DNA of 64,000 nucleotides from Flavobacterium ovatum. GTDB lineage: Bacteria > Bacteroidota > Bacteroidia > Flavobacteriales > Flavobacteriaceae. Position 1 is the stretch's first letter, and each line of letters opens with the position of its first letter. Both the position numbers and the translations under genes were made by a program. Location of the stretch: the NCBI RefSeq assembly GCF_040703125.1, contig NZ_CP160035.1:1798001-1862000 (forward strand), given 5' to 3'. The notes under the pieces are model-generated. The model worked only from the letters and a program-made list of their open reading frames with translations, had not been told where the DNA came from and did no database searches. Of the stretch, positions 54,675-62,519 are shown piece after piece.

Positions 54675-56207
54675 CTATTCTAAGATTTGTAACGTAATGT
54701 TTGAGTTGGTCTTTTTTAGATTAGATAGTGCTTTGTTTAATTTTTTCTGATCTTTAGATGTTTGTATATTTATGGGATTAGTTAAACGAACCATACTCAT
54801 AGGTAAATCCGTTAAGTTCTCATTGTGAGAAAGATCTAAGTGAGTGCTAAGATTGTTAAGATTTCCTAAACTTGCAGGTAGACTTGTTAACTGATTGTAG
54901 TCAAGATCTAATCTAGTAAGGCTCGTAAGTTTGCAAATTTCTAGAGGTAGACTTGTTAATTTATTTTTGTGAAGACAAAGTATTTTAAGATTCTGGAGGT
55001 TTCCAATGCTCTCAGGTAAGCTTGTTAATTGATTTATATCGAGCCATAATTTGGTAAGGTTCTTAAGACTACCAATATTAATAGGTAAGTTTGTTAATTG
55101 ATTCCTGCCTAAAGCTATTTCGTTAAGGCTTTGAAGTTTTTCAAAGCTTTTAGGTAGGCTAGTTAGTTGGTTTTGATAAAGATATAAAGAATTAAGATTT
55201 TGAAGTTTTCCAAAGCTTTCCGGTAAGCTAGTTAGTTGATTTTTTCCAATGATTAATCTATTAAGGTTATTAAGGTTTCCAATACTTTCTACTAAGCTAG
55301 TTAATTGATTATCATCAAGCCTTAAATCAATAAGCCTTGTAAGATTTCCAATACTTTCAGGTAGGCTAGTTAATTGGTTTTTATGCAGATATAATGTTTC
55401 AAGATTTTTAAGTTTTCCAATACTTTCTGGTAGGCTAATTAATTTATTGTCCTCAAGCGTTAATGACTTAAGGTTTTTGAGGTTTCCAATGCTTTCAGGA
55501 AGGCTAACTAATTGGTCATTTGAAAAATCTATTTCGGTAATTTTAGTGAGTTTGTCAATGTCTTTTGGTATATGGAATATTGCTTTAGTAGTAAAAGTAG
55601 CAGCTAGACGTGTGACGTTGAAATAATATTTCAAACTAGCAAAATCCTTTACACATAAGTAACTCATCACTTTATTATGATATCCATCAGGTAGTAATAG
55701 AAGTTTTGTGACCGTTTTATGAGAATTGTATTTTTCGGCTTCCCCTCTATAAATTTTGTTTTTTGAATTAAGTAGGTAGGTTTCAAAAGCCTCAGAAGTC
55801 ATGGTTGCCATGGCAAGTTCCCAATTTTTATGATCTTGTTGTTCTTCAATTTGTTTTTCCTTTTCTTCCTTGGCTTTGTTGTTGGTCACTGTAAGTAATG
55901 AAATCATTTTCATGTAATCGCTATGGTCTTCGGAAGCAATTTTAAAATAAGTGGTCATGTGCTCTTTGGTTTTTGTATAATTTTTTTTGTTATAATAGAC
56001 ATAGGTATACAATGCCTCAATCTTAGAGTTGGTTTTTCCTAAGGAACTAACACAAGTATTCAAATTAGTTATTGCAGTGGCGTTATCTCCGTTTCCATAA
56101 GCATTTTGTGCTTTTATAAAGTGATATTTAGCTAACGCTTCAGAACTTTGAGCAAATGAGTTAAAGTAAAAGCCTAGAATTAATAGTAGTGCTATTTTTA
56201 TTTTCAT
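54675..56207 (-). CDS. Secreted leucine-rich repeat protein with helical N-terminal domain
   Basis: A 510-residue protein with a signal peptide (MKIKIALLLILGFYFNSFAQ). Residues ~20-190 are helical with TPR-like segments (ALAKYHFIKAQNAYGNGDNA, ALYTYVYYNKKNYTKTKEHM). About eleven canonical 23-residue LRRs follow (LTSLPESIGNLKNLKSLTLE, ... NQLTSLPESIGKL), the SHOC2/small-GTPase-adaptor type. No T9SS tail. I start at the ATG at 56207; the frame runs on to 56357, but that would overlap the upstream gene and destroy the signal peptide. Starting 17 bp after the coiled-coil gene, it is the second gene of an operon. Confidence 0.87.
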   Translation of the reverse strand: MKIKIALLLILGFYFNSFAQSSEALAKYHFIKAQNAYGNGDNATAITNLNTCVSSLGKTNSKIEALYTYVYYNKKNYTKTKEHMTTYFKIASEDHSDYMKMISLLTVTNNKAKEEKEKQIEEQQDHKNWELAMATMTSEAFETYLLNSKNKIYRGEAEKYNSHKTVTKLLLLPDGYHNKVMSYLCVKDFASLKYYFNVTRLAATFTTKAIFHIPKDIDKLTKITEIDFSNDQLVSLPESIGNLKNLKSLTLEDNKLISLPESIGKLKNLETLYLHKNQLTSLPESIGNLTRLIDLRLDDNQLTSLVESIGNLNNLNRLIIGKNQLTSLPESFGKLQNLNSLYLYQNQLTSLPKSFEKLQSLNEIALGRNQLTNLPINIGSLKNLTKLWLDINQLTSLPESIGNLQNLKILCLHKNKLTSLPLEICKLTSLTRLDLDYNQLTSLPASLGNLNNLSTHLDLSHNENLTDLPMSMVRLTNPINIQTSKDQKKLNKALSNLKKTNSNITLQILE

Positions 56208-56223
56208 AATGTGATGGTTTAAG

Positions 56224-57519
56224 TTATTCCCAGATACTAGACTTGGTTGTTTCTGTTTTTTTTGTGGTGTTTGTTTTTTTTGTAGTTTTTTCTCCCCAAA
56301 AATCGGTGCTTTCAGAAGTAGTTGTGGAGGGGGTATTTGTGGCTTCCTTACCCCCAAAATCTTGATTTAAGGATGCTGCTTTGTTGAATTGATCCTCATA
56401 AGAGTATTTTATTAAACTATAGCTTGTATAGTTGTTTTTTGCATTTTTTTGAAAAGAGGAAATAGCTTTCTTTTGTTCGTCAAAAGTGTAATACGGACCT
56501 TGGACAAAAATGCTATTTCGTCCTGTTATTTTTTTGTAATCACTAACAATATCAATTTTATAAGGCAAGATGTTATCCGTATTAGCGATTAATGAAAAGG
56601 GTGAAATTTCAATTTTATCCTCATTGTTCATTTTTGTGATTATAATAAAAAAAACTTCTTTTTTATTTACAACTACAGGCATATCCATGTCTTGAATACC
56701 ATTCATAAAATTAGACCGAGCATTTTCTATTCTTTCTTTTTGAGCGCGTTCATCTCTTAATTTTTGAAGCCTTAGTTGTTCAAGTCTTTCTTCCTCTTTT
56801 CTTTCTTCCATTTCTCTTTCATACCTTGCTTGTTCTAATTCACGATTTTTATCTGCTTGTTGCTGTCGAGCATTAAAAAAGTTGTTTAATGTATTTTGTG
56901 CATTTGCTCTAGCTTTGTCAAAACGATTGATATTTTGCTGGGTTTGTTGAATGACATCCGTGTAGTTTTTCTGTAGTTTTGGTGAAGTAGTTTTTTGAGT
57001 ATAGTTGGTTTCTTGCTGTGATTTAGATCTTGAAGAATTGTTATTAGACCCAATAGTTATTGTTTTTTTTCGTTTTTGGCTTTCTAGATACTCTAAGTCA
57101 GTTTTTACACTAGAAACGTGGAAAGTACTATTTCGGATTTTATCTAACTGTTGTGCAACAGACATTATCGAATTTAGAATACTTATTTGTTCATTAATTC
57201 TTTCTTCTGGTAAGTTTCTTGATTTTGTAAGCGCTATTTGATACTCATCATTTAATTTATTGTATAGATCATTAGCATCTTTTCGTACTTTGTCATCTGC
57301 TTGTATTTTGGTTAATCTACTTTTTTCTATAGCTCTCCCATTTTCACAACGACATTCAGCACTTGCAGAAGGTTTACCTACTTTTTTTAAATTTTCGGCA
57401 TATAAACACCATCCCTCAGATGGCATCGCCGTAGCTTTTCCGTATCTTGCATCGCATGGGTTTTGTTGAGAAAAAGAGACTGTAGAGATTAGTATAAAAG
57501 GAAGTAATAGTTTTTTCAT
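56224..57519 (-). CDS. Secreted coiled-coil protein, function unknown
   Basis: A 431-residue protein with a signal peptide (LLLPFILISTVSFSQQ). A Cys-containing N-terminal segment (NPCDARYGKATAMPSEGWCL ... ECRCENG; four Cys, likely two disulfides) comes first. A Gln/Asn-rich linker and a long Glu/Arg coiled coil follow (~195-275, ELEQARYEREMEERKEEERL). The alpha/beta C-terminal part (~280-375) contains KKITGRNSIFVQGPYYTFDE. A Thr/Lys-rich tail ends the protein. It is transcribed with the LRR gene and directly follows the PAS-LuxR regulator, with a palindrome between. I do not recognise the family. Confidence 0.8.
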   Translation of the reverse strand: MKKLLLPFILISTVSFSQQNPCDARYGKATAMPSEGWCLYAENLKKVGKPSASAECRCENGRAIEKSRLTKIQADDKVRKDANDLYNKLNDEYQIALTKSRNLPEERINEQISILNSIMSVAQQLDKIRNSTFHVSSVKTDLEYLESQKRKKTITIGSNNNSSRSKSQQETNYTQKTTSPKLQKNYTDVIQQTQQNINRFDKARANAQNTLNNFFNARQQQADKNRELEQARYEREMEERKEEERLEQLRLQKLRDERAQKERIENARSNFMNGIQDMDMPVVVNKKEVFFIIITKMNNEDKIEISPFSLIANTDNILPYKIDIVSDYKKITGRNSIFVQGPYYTFDEQKKAISSFQKNAKNNYTSYSLIKYSYEDQFNKAASLNQDFGGKEATNTPSTTTSESTDFWGEKTTKKTNTTKKTETTKSSIWE

Positions 57520-57605
57520 ATTTCGTTTTTTAGGATAGTCGTTATTTATACATTTCCAAATCCCGATTAATAATTTGCTAAATTAATTCTTATTAAAAAT
57601 CTCTG

Positions 57606-57648
57606 AAATACTCAAATTGAGTATATTTTAGTAGAGTTGATGTGTTTT
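57606..57648. repeat. 43-bp direct repeat, right copy (intact LuxR gene end plus palindrome)
   Basis: Partner of 54051-54093 (41/43 identical). It contains the palindrome ATACTCAAATTGAGTAT (57608-57624), which stands 3 bp beyond the stop of the PAS-LuxR gene and ~90 bp upstream of the secreted coiled-coil gene. Confidence 0.85.
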
Positions 57649-58401
57649 TACGTAACCTGTTAATTCCCCAGTAGAATTGATGTTTAATTTCTTTAAAATA
57701 TTTCTACGGTGTGTATCTACGGTATGCGAACTTATGCCTAGGATACCAGCGATTTCTTTACTGCTTTTCTTTAAGGCCAGGTATCTAATGATGTCATTTT
57801 CGCGATTAGTAAGACCATCAGTAAGTAATTTTTGAGAATAATTCTTATTCAATAGGGTTTCGTATTCGTTGTTTTCGTTTAAAAATTTTACGGTTGCTTT
57901 TAGCGGCATTGGTTCGCCTTCGCCTATCATTGTCAAATGTCCGATACCAATAACTGGTTTGTAGTTTTCGTCTACTAAAACAGGAACTTGGTGCTCAAAC
58001 AGATTTACGTAATTCCCATCGGCTTTTTTAATCCTAAAATTCCACGTGTAGGATAATCTAAGTCGTTTTTTGGGTGCAACTTCGGTCATTGTATAGATCA
58101 TTAAATCTTGTAGTATATGGACCCATAACTCTAATTCTTCTGGGTGAAAATGACTCATCCAATAGGGGACTCCCATCGTTTTCATTAATTCAGAATCCAA
58201 ACCTAAATTATATTCAAAATTTTTACTCACAAACGGAAAACTGTTTTGAGCCGTATTTGTAACTATAAAAAAAGATAAACTAGGTGGTAGAAATTCGTCT
58301 AATTCTTTAATCTTGCTAATGTGTTTTTCTACAATAGTGTTCGAAAAATCAGTGTTACTGGTAAAAACTTCATCGTATATGTTAAGGATTTTAGTATTCA
58401 T
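57628..58401 (-). CDS. PAS-LuxR transcriptional regulator, second of two
   Basis: A 257-residue regulator of the same architecture as the one at 48438-49199. The sensor part has FFIVTNTAQNSFPFVSKNFE, MSHFHPEELELWVHILQDL and LSYTWNFRIKKADGNYVNLF, PAS-like. The C-terminal LuxR helix-turn-helix contains LTNRENDIIRYLALKKSSKE and SSHTVDTHRRNILKKLN. It is followed within 3 bp by a 17-bp palindrome and then by the coiled-coil/LRR operon, making that operon its most likely target. Its last seven codons are duplicated at 54073-54093. Confidence 0.88.
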   Translation of the reverse strand: MNTKILNIYDEVFTSNTDFSNTIVEKHISKIKELDEFLPPSLSFFIVTNTAQNSFPFVSKNFEYNLGLDSELMKTMGVPYWMSHFHPEELELWVHILQDLMIYTMTEVAPKKRLRLSYTWNFRIKKADGNYVNLFEHQVPVLVDENYKPVIGIGHLTMIGEGEPMPLKATVKFLNENNEYETLLNKNYSQKLLTDGLTNRENDIIRYLALKKSSKEIAGILGISSHTVDTHRRNILKKLNINSTGELTGYVKTHQLY

Positions 58402-58846
58402 TTTTTTAAGTGTGTGAAATTTGACCAGAGTTGTTTATGAGAATTATTTTTTGTTAAATAGTAATACCGTTTAATCCTTGAATTTGCTGTTTTAATTTTG
58501 TTAAATCGAGGTGTAATTTTTTAACCAAAAAAGCAATATAAAATGACGTTACTTTTATCAGGCTGAGCTTGTCGAAGCCCTTTTTAATAAAAAACGTCAT
58601 AGGTAGCGAAGTCGAGATTATATTCTACTCCATAGAGCGACAGTCGAACTGCTCAACCAGACAATCATCAACCATCACATAATAGTAAATTCAAAACCAA
58701 AATGGTATAAGAGTAATTTCTGATTGCTTTTGTTAAAATTAATTAGTAGGTTTTATTGTGTCAAAATACAAAAACAAGGGGGTTTGATAACAAAAATGTC
58801 ATGAATGACGATTTATATATCACGAATGACACACTAAAAGAGTGGA
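58402..58846. other. 445-bp gene-free region upstream of the PAS-LuxR gene
   Basis: No credible open frame. It contains a repeat-like segment at 58543-58600: the inverted pair ATGACGTT / AACGTCAT encloses GGCTGAGCTTGTCGAAGCCC, a phrase I recognise from intergenic repeats of other flavobacteria. A related AGCGAAGTCGAGA phrase follows at 58605. The remainder is AT-rich and must hold the promoters of both flanking minus-strand genes' regulation regions; none is clear. Confidence 0.6.
58543..58600. repeat. Intergenic repeat of the GCTGAGCTTGTCGAAG type
   Basis: Inverted ends ATGACGTT (58543-58550) and AACGTCAT (58593-58600) around GGCTGAGCTTGTCGAAGCCC. Only this copy is present in the window. 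Its repetitive nature is from memory of other genomes, not shown here. Confidence 0.45.
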
Positions 58847-60529
58847 TTATGAGTTAACAATGAGTTCTTTAACCTGTGTCTTGAAGCTTCTCGAAATTGG
58901 AATAGATTTCCCGTTTTTAAGAATAAGCTCAGATGCCTTAATAATTTTTAAAAAATCAATATTGACAATATGACTTCTGTGAACCTGAATGAAATTAGTT
59001 TCTGGAAGTTGGTTCAGGATATTTTTAAAAGTATTTCGATCTATTTCGGGATTGTCTTTAGTGGTAAGATAAAATTCGAGGTAATGGCTATCTGATGAAA
59101 TGTGGGTAATATCTTGTAATTGTAAAACCGCTTTACTTTTTAAAACTATATTTTTGGGGTTATCAAGAATATTTTCTTTTGATCGTAAACTAGTGTTCTT
59201 AAATTCTTCGGTTTCTTTTTTAAGTTCTATATTCTGAGCTTTTAAAGATTTTGAGTTTTTTTCTAGAATTTGATTTTGAAGCTCTAAAGTTGTTTTTGTG
59301 TTTAGAATTTGTATTAATTGGTAAATCATTAAAAAGGATAGAATGACTATTTCAAAACCAGTACCTAATAAAATAGGATTTAAAGAAAATATATCCTCAC
59401 TAATTACACCATATTCGACTGCTAAATACGCCATGACTCCTATAATCATAGTGCTAAATGCAGTAAAAAAAACAATTACATTCGTCTTTTTTGTTTTGTA
59501 TGCCTTATAAGCAGCATAATGAGTGCAAATAAAAATCGAAATAAATATAATATTAGATAAATTGAGTAACCATATCGTGTAGGTTTTATATAAACCAGCA
59601 AAACAGATCCATGATAATGTAAGTACAATAAGTAGAATATTTACCACTTTGAAATAGCGCGATATTTTAGGTGCTATTTTATCAATATTTAAAAAACATC
59701 TTAAAAATAAGGTTGTAAATAGTACAATAATTACACTTAAAATAACCCGACTATAATTGTTGAAGTTTTCGGAATTTGGATATAAAAATTGGAATGAAAA
59801 ACCCAATGCTGTAAAAAGGTATAAGCTCATCGATAAGATATAACTAGCATAGTAAAAAAAAACTTTTTTTCTAATTACTACAGCAGTAAAGAGAGATGTT
59901 ATTCCAAAAAAGAAAATAATTCCGAAATAAACACTAAAGAAAATATTCTGTTTACTCTCAGTACTTTCAAAGTCAGATTTTTTCCAGAGCCATATAGGAA
60001 AACTAACGGATGCATTCCGCTTATCAACCATTAAAAAATAAGTTGTTTGAGTGTTTGTATTTATCAAGGGAAAAATAAAACGCCTGTTTATGTAGCTTCT
60101 GTCTTTAAAGGTTTGGTCTCTATCACCACCATGTCCTATTTTAGTGAATTTATCTTCGGTCTTTTGATAAAGTGCTACATGATCAATATGCGGATTGTCA
60201 AGTTCTAAGAGATAGGGGATTGTTTTGTTTGTCCAATCAATATTAAACTGTATCCAATAATATTTTTGAGAAAACCCTTGTGAGGCTTGTTGCTTTGCAA
60301 ATACTAATTTGTTATGTGTTATTAAACTATCAATCGTAATTATATCAAGATCGTCAGTTGATTCGTAAATTGTAGAAAAAGGTAATAAATTATCTTTTTC
60401 GGTAGTTAAACTATCAATTGGGATTAGGCAGGAATTTGCAGCACTCAATTGATATGTGAAAAACAACAAAGTTGAAATACATATTTTAAAAAAACGGTAT
60501 GTTTTGTGTAATCTCGGCAAGATGTACAA
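58847..60529 (-). CDS. 7TM-DISM membrane sensor fused to a LytTR DNA-binding domain
   Basis: A 560-residue one-component regulator. A signal sequence (~12-30) leads to an extracytoplasmic 7TMR-DISMED2-like beta domain (~50-185; YYWIQFNIDW, PYLLELDNPHIDHVALYQK). Seven transmembrane helices follow (~195-405) and a coiled coil (~410-450, ILEKNSKSLKAQNIELKKET). The LytTR domain (~460-560) shows THISSDSHYLEFYLTTKDN, FIQVHRSHIVNIDFL and ISRSFKTQVKEL. DISM domains are thought to bind carbohydrates; here the receptor would act directly on DNA from the membrane. A promoter box is upstream. Confidence 0.9.
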   Translation of the reverse strand: MYILPRLHKTYRFFKICISTLLFFTYQLSAANSCLIPIDSLTTEKDNLLPFSTIYESTDDLDIITIDSLITHNKLVFAKQQASQGFSQKYYWIQFNIDWTNKTIPYLLELDNPHIDHVALYQKTEDKFTKIGHGGDRDQTFKDRSYINRRFIFPLINTNTQTTYFLMVDKRNASVSFPIWLWKKSDFESTESKQNIFFSVYFGIIFFFGITSLFTAVVIRKKVFFYYASYILSMSLYLFTALGFSFQFLYPNSENFNNYSRVILSVIIVLFTTLFLRCFLNIDKIAPKISRYFKVVNILLIVLTLSWICFAGLYKTYTIWLLNLSNIIFISIFICTHYAAYKAYKTKKTNVIVFFTAFSTMIIGVMAYLAVEYGVISEDIFSLNPILLGTGFEIVILSFLMIYQLIQILNTKTTLELQNQILEKNSKSLKAQNIELKKETEEFKNTSLRSKENILDNPKNIVLKSKAVLQLQDITHISSDSHYLEFYLTTKDNPEIDRNTFKNILNQLPETNFIQVHRSHIVNIDFLKIIKASELILKNGKSIPISRSFKTQVKELIVNS

Positions 60530-60560
60530 ACGGTTAGTGTTGTAATTAGACGTAGTTAAT

Positions 60561-60568
60561 CAAAGATA
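60561..60568 (-). promoter_or_regulatory. TAnnTTTG promoter box of the 7TM-LytTR gene
   Basis: TATCTTTG on the minus strand, 31 bp upstream of the start codon. Confidence 0.5.
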
Positions 60569-60770
60569 ATAGTGAATAAAAGGAATTATCTTGTTATTCT
60601 TTTGTTTAGGAACAAATATAATTTATTTGAACTGAAAAAAGTTGTGCTGTTATACGAATTATCAAAAAGCAATAACAACCTATGTCGATTATTTAGTACG
60701 AGATAATTGAAATGTATTATTTTTAATTCTACTAACTTATTATTCTAACATTTAATAAGGAGTATGTATT

Positions 60771-61631
60771 CTATTTTGAAACTTCTCGATCATAATTTAA
60801 TTTAAACTCCTTTGGGGAAATATTGTGTTTTTTCTTGAAAGCTCTGTTGAAGTTCGAAAGTGAATTAAAGCCTGCCTTATATGATATTTCGTTTATAGAC
60901 ATATCAGTTTCCGTTAATAATTTGGTTACGACTCCCAATCTATAGTCTTGAAGATAACTTGTAAAACTATGGCTTGTTCTTTTTTTAAAGTAATGACTAA
61001 ATGCTGATTCAGACATATTTACCATTTCAGCTATTTTTGACAGTTTTATTTCGCTGTCATAATTATTTTTAATGTAATTGGTAATAAGTGAAATTCTTCT
61101 ACTTTCTCTATTTTGGTTGTAATTGGCACTCGGCGGACTGCTCAAAACCTTGATATCTTTGGAAGTTGATAAAATATGAAGTATTTCAAGAAAAGTCAAA
61201 AATGATTTAAAATCTGTATTTCCTTTGATGGTAGCAATCTTCTCAATAATTAAATATTTAGTAGGGCTTAAAAAGGATATACCACATTTTGAAAGTTCCA
61301 AAAGTTTTTTAATATCTTTTGATACTGCGTAACTCATTATTTTTGAATGTAAAAAATGCTCTTGAAACTGTATAGTAACTACCTGAGCATTGCTTATAAT
61401 ACTTTCTGATTTTCATATATGTTTTAATTCAGGGCCTAAAAGCGTTAAATCTGTTTCTTCACATTTCTCAAAAGAATCACCTACTGTTCTAGAGCCTTTA
61501 AAATTTGAAATTAAATTCAATTCATATTCATTATGAAAATGTAATGGATAATCAAATAAAGCATTTTCGTGTTTTAAGATTACAAACGGATCATCAGATT
61601 TGATAGGGGTAACTTCTTTGATTGATTTCAT
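60771..61631 (-). pseudogene. AraC-family regulator interrupted by one in-frame TGA
   Basis: Read through a single TGA (codon ~73), the minus strand from 61631 encodes a 286-residue AraC regulator of normal length. The N-terminal cupin (PLHFHNEYELNLIS) runs up to LLGPELKHI. The stop follows, and the frame continues KSESIISNAQVVTIQFQEHF and on to the double helix-turn-helix (LSKIAEMVNMSESAFSHYFK, INEISYKAGFNSLSNFNRAF). Homologues have Trp after the PxHxW-type GP-L-HIW motif, so TGG to TGA is the simplest explanation. The two halves stay in the same frame. The C-terminal half (60771-61337) might still be translated alone from an internal ATG. Confidence 0.85.
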
Positions 61632-61716
61632 AGGAAAATAGGTCTTAATCGCTATTTGAATATATGCTTGAAAATGGCGCTCAAATTTAACAATTAAAAA
61701 TTAATAATACGATTAT

Positions 61717-61731
61717 TTATCATAATGATAA
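61717..61731. promoter_or_regulatory. Perfect 15-bp palindrome between the AraC gene and the SusC-like start
   Basis: TTATCATAATGATAA, centred in the 233-bp divergent gap. A plausible operator for the AraC regulator or another dimeric factor; the AT-rich background makes chance occurrence possible. Confidence 0.35.
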
Positions 61732-61864
61732 TAAAAGTTAGTAAATATTGTCAATAATTAATTCTATAATTCAAATAATGCATAGTATTAAGCATCATTA
61801 TGTTATTTTGAAGTTCAGTTTTACTTTAATTTTGACATTATAATCTTTTAAAAAACTAAACCAA

Positions 61865-62455
61865 ATGAATGAAGTAAATAAAACATGGTTGTTTTCAGTC
61901 ATTTTGACCGTTTTGTGCTTAACCAGCATGAATGGGCAAATAAGTATTGGAGGGGTGATCACGGATAATTTAGGCATGCCTCTGCCTGGAGCATCAATAT
62001 TAGAAAAAGGATCTGTAAATGGAACAAGTACAAATAATTTAAGTTGGATACTAAGGCAAACAAATGGTCCATTAGGTACTACTAGTGAAACTAAATGTTT
62101 GGCGCCACTAAATTTAGCAGTCAAAAACTATGTATTTATGCAAATTGTAGCTACTGGAGCTCCATTGCCAGCGGGCTTAGTTGTTGAAGCTAAGGTTAGT
62201 AATCCTGGGGTACAATTTCCCGCACCATTATTGGAGGGCGCACTAGGTACTGGTAGTCTGGTAGGAGGTGATGATTATGTCGCAATTTCCAAGCTTTCAG
62301 ATGGAGGTCAACCAACAGAAATGTTTTATTTTACAGGATGCCGAGAAGAAATAGGTATTCAATTTAGAATTAAGCCAACAGTTTTTGGTGTTGATGCATC
62401 AACGAATATTTCATTCGATATTACCTATACAGTGGTTCCAGATATGTCATTGTAA
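61865..62455 (+). CDS. Short secreted protein with a SusC-like N-terminus (probable chimera)
   Basis: A 196-residue protein. Residues 1-57 look like the start of a SusC-type TonB-dependent receptor: a signal peptide (WLFSVILTVLCLTSMNGQ) and the beginning of a carboxypeptidase-regulatory-like domain (GGVITDNLGMPLPGASILEK then GSVNGTSTN). The usual continuation (DFDGxY/F) and the TonB box, plug and barrel are missing. From residue ~58 the sequence is unrelated (LSWILRQTNGPLGTTSETKC ... FYFTGCREEIGIQFRIKP ... SFDITYTVVPDMSL) and resembles a small secreted beta protein with two Cys. A deletion fusing a SusC 5' end to another gene is the simplest reading. It lies divergent from the AraC pseudogene. 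Confidence 0.65.
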   Translation: MNEVNKTWLFSVILTVLCLTSMNGQISIGGVITDNLGMPLPGASILEKGSVNGTSTNNLSWILRQTNGPLGTTSETKCLAPLNLAVKNYVFMQIVATGAPLPAGLVVEAKVSNPGVQFPAPLLEGALGTGSLVGGDDYVAISKLSDGGQPTEMFYFTGCREEIGIQFRIKPTVFGVDASTNISFDITYTVVPDMSL

Positions 62456-62519
62456 GAATTAATTTTCTAATTCTAAAAAAATAATCAGATGTTTATTTTA
62501 CCTATAAATATTAATTTTA

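Noticed and set aside
56208..56357. N-terminal extension of the LRR protein (start at 56357)
   Set aside because: It would overlap the upstream coiled-coil gene and place a basic, Pro/Gln-rich tract before an obvious signal peptide; the start at 56207 is better.
60771..61337. The AraC C-terminal half as a complete short regulator
   Set aside because: The sequence upstream of its ATG continues the AraC fold in the same frame up to the TGA, so this is one interrupted gene rather than a naturally short one.
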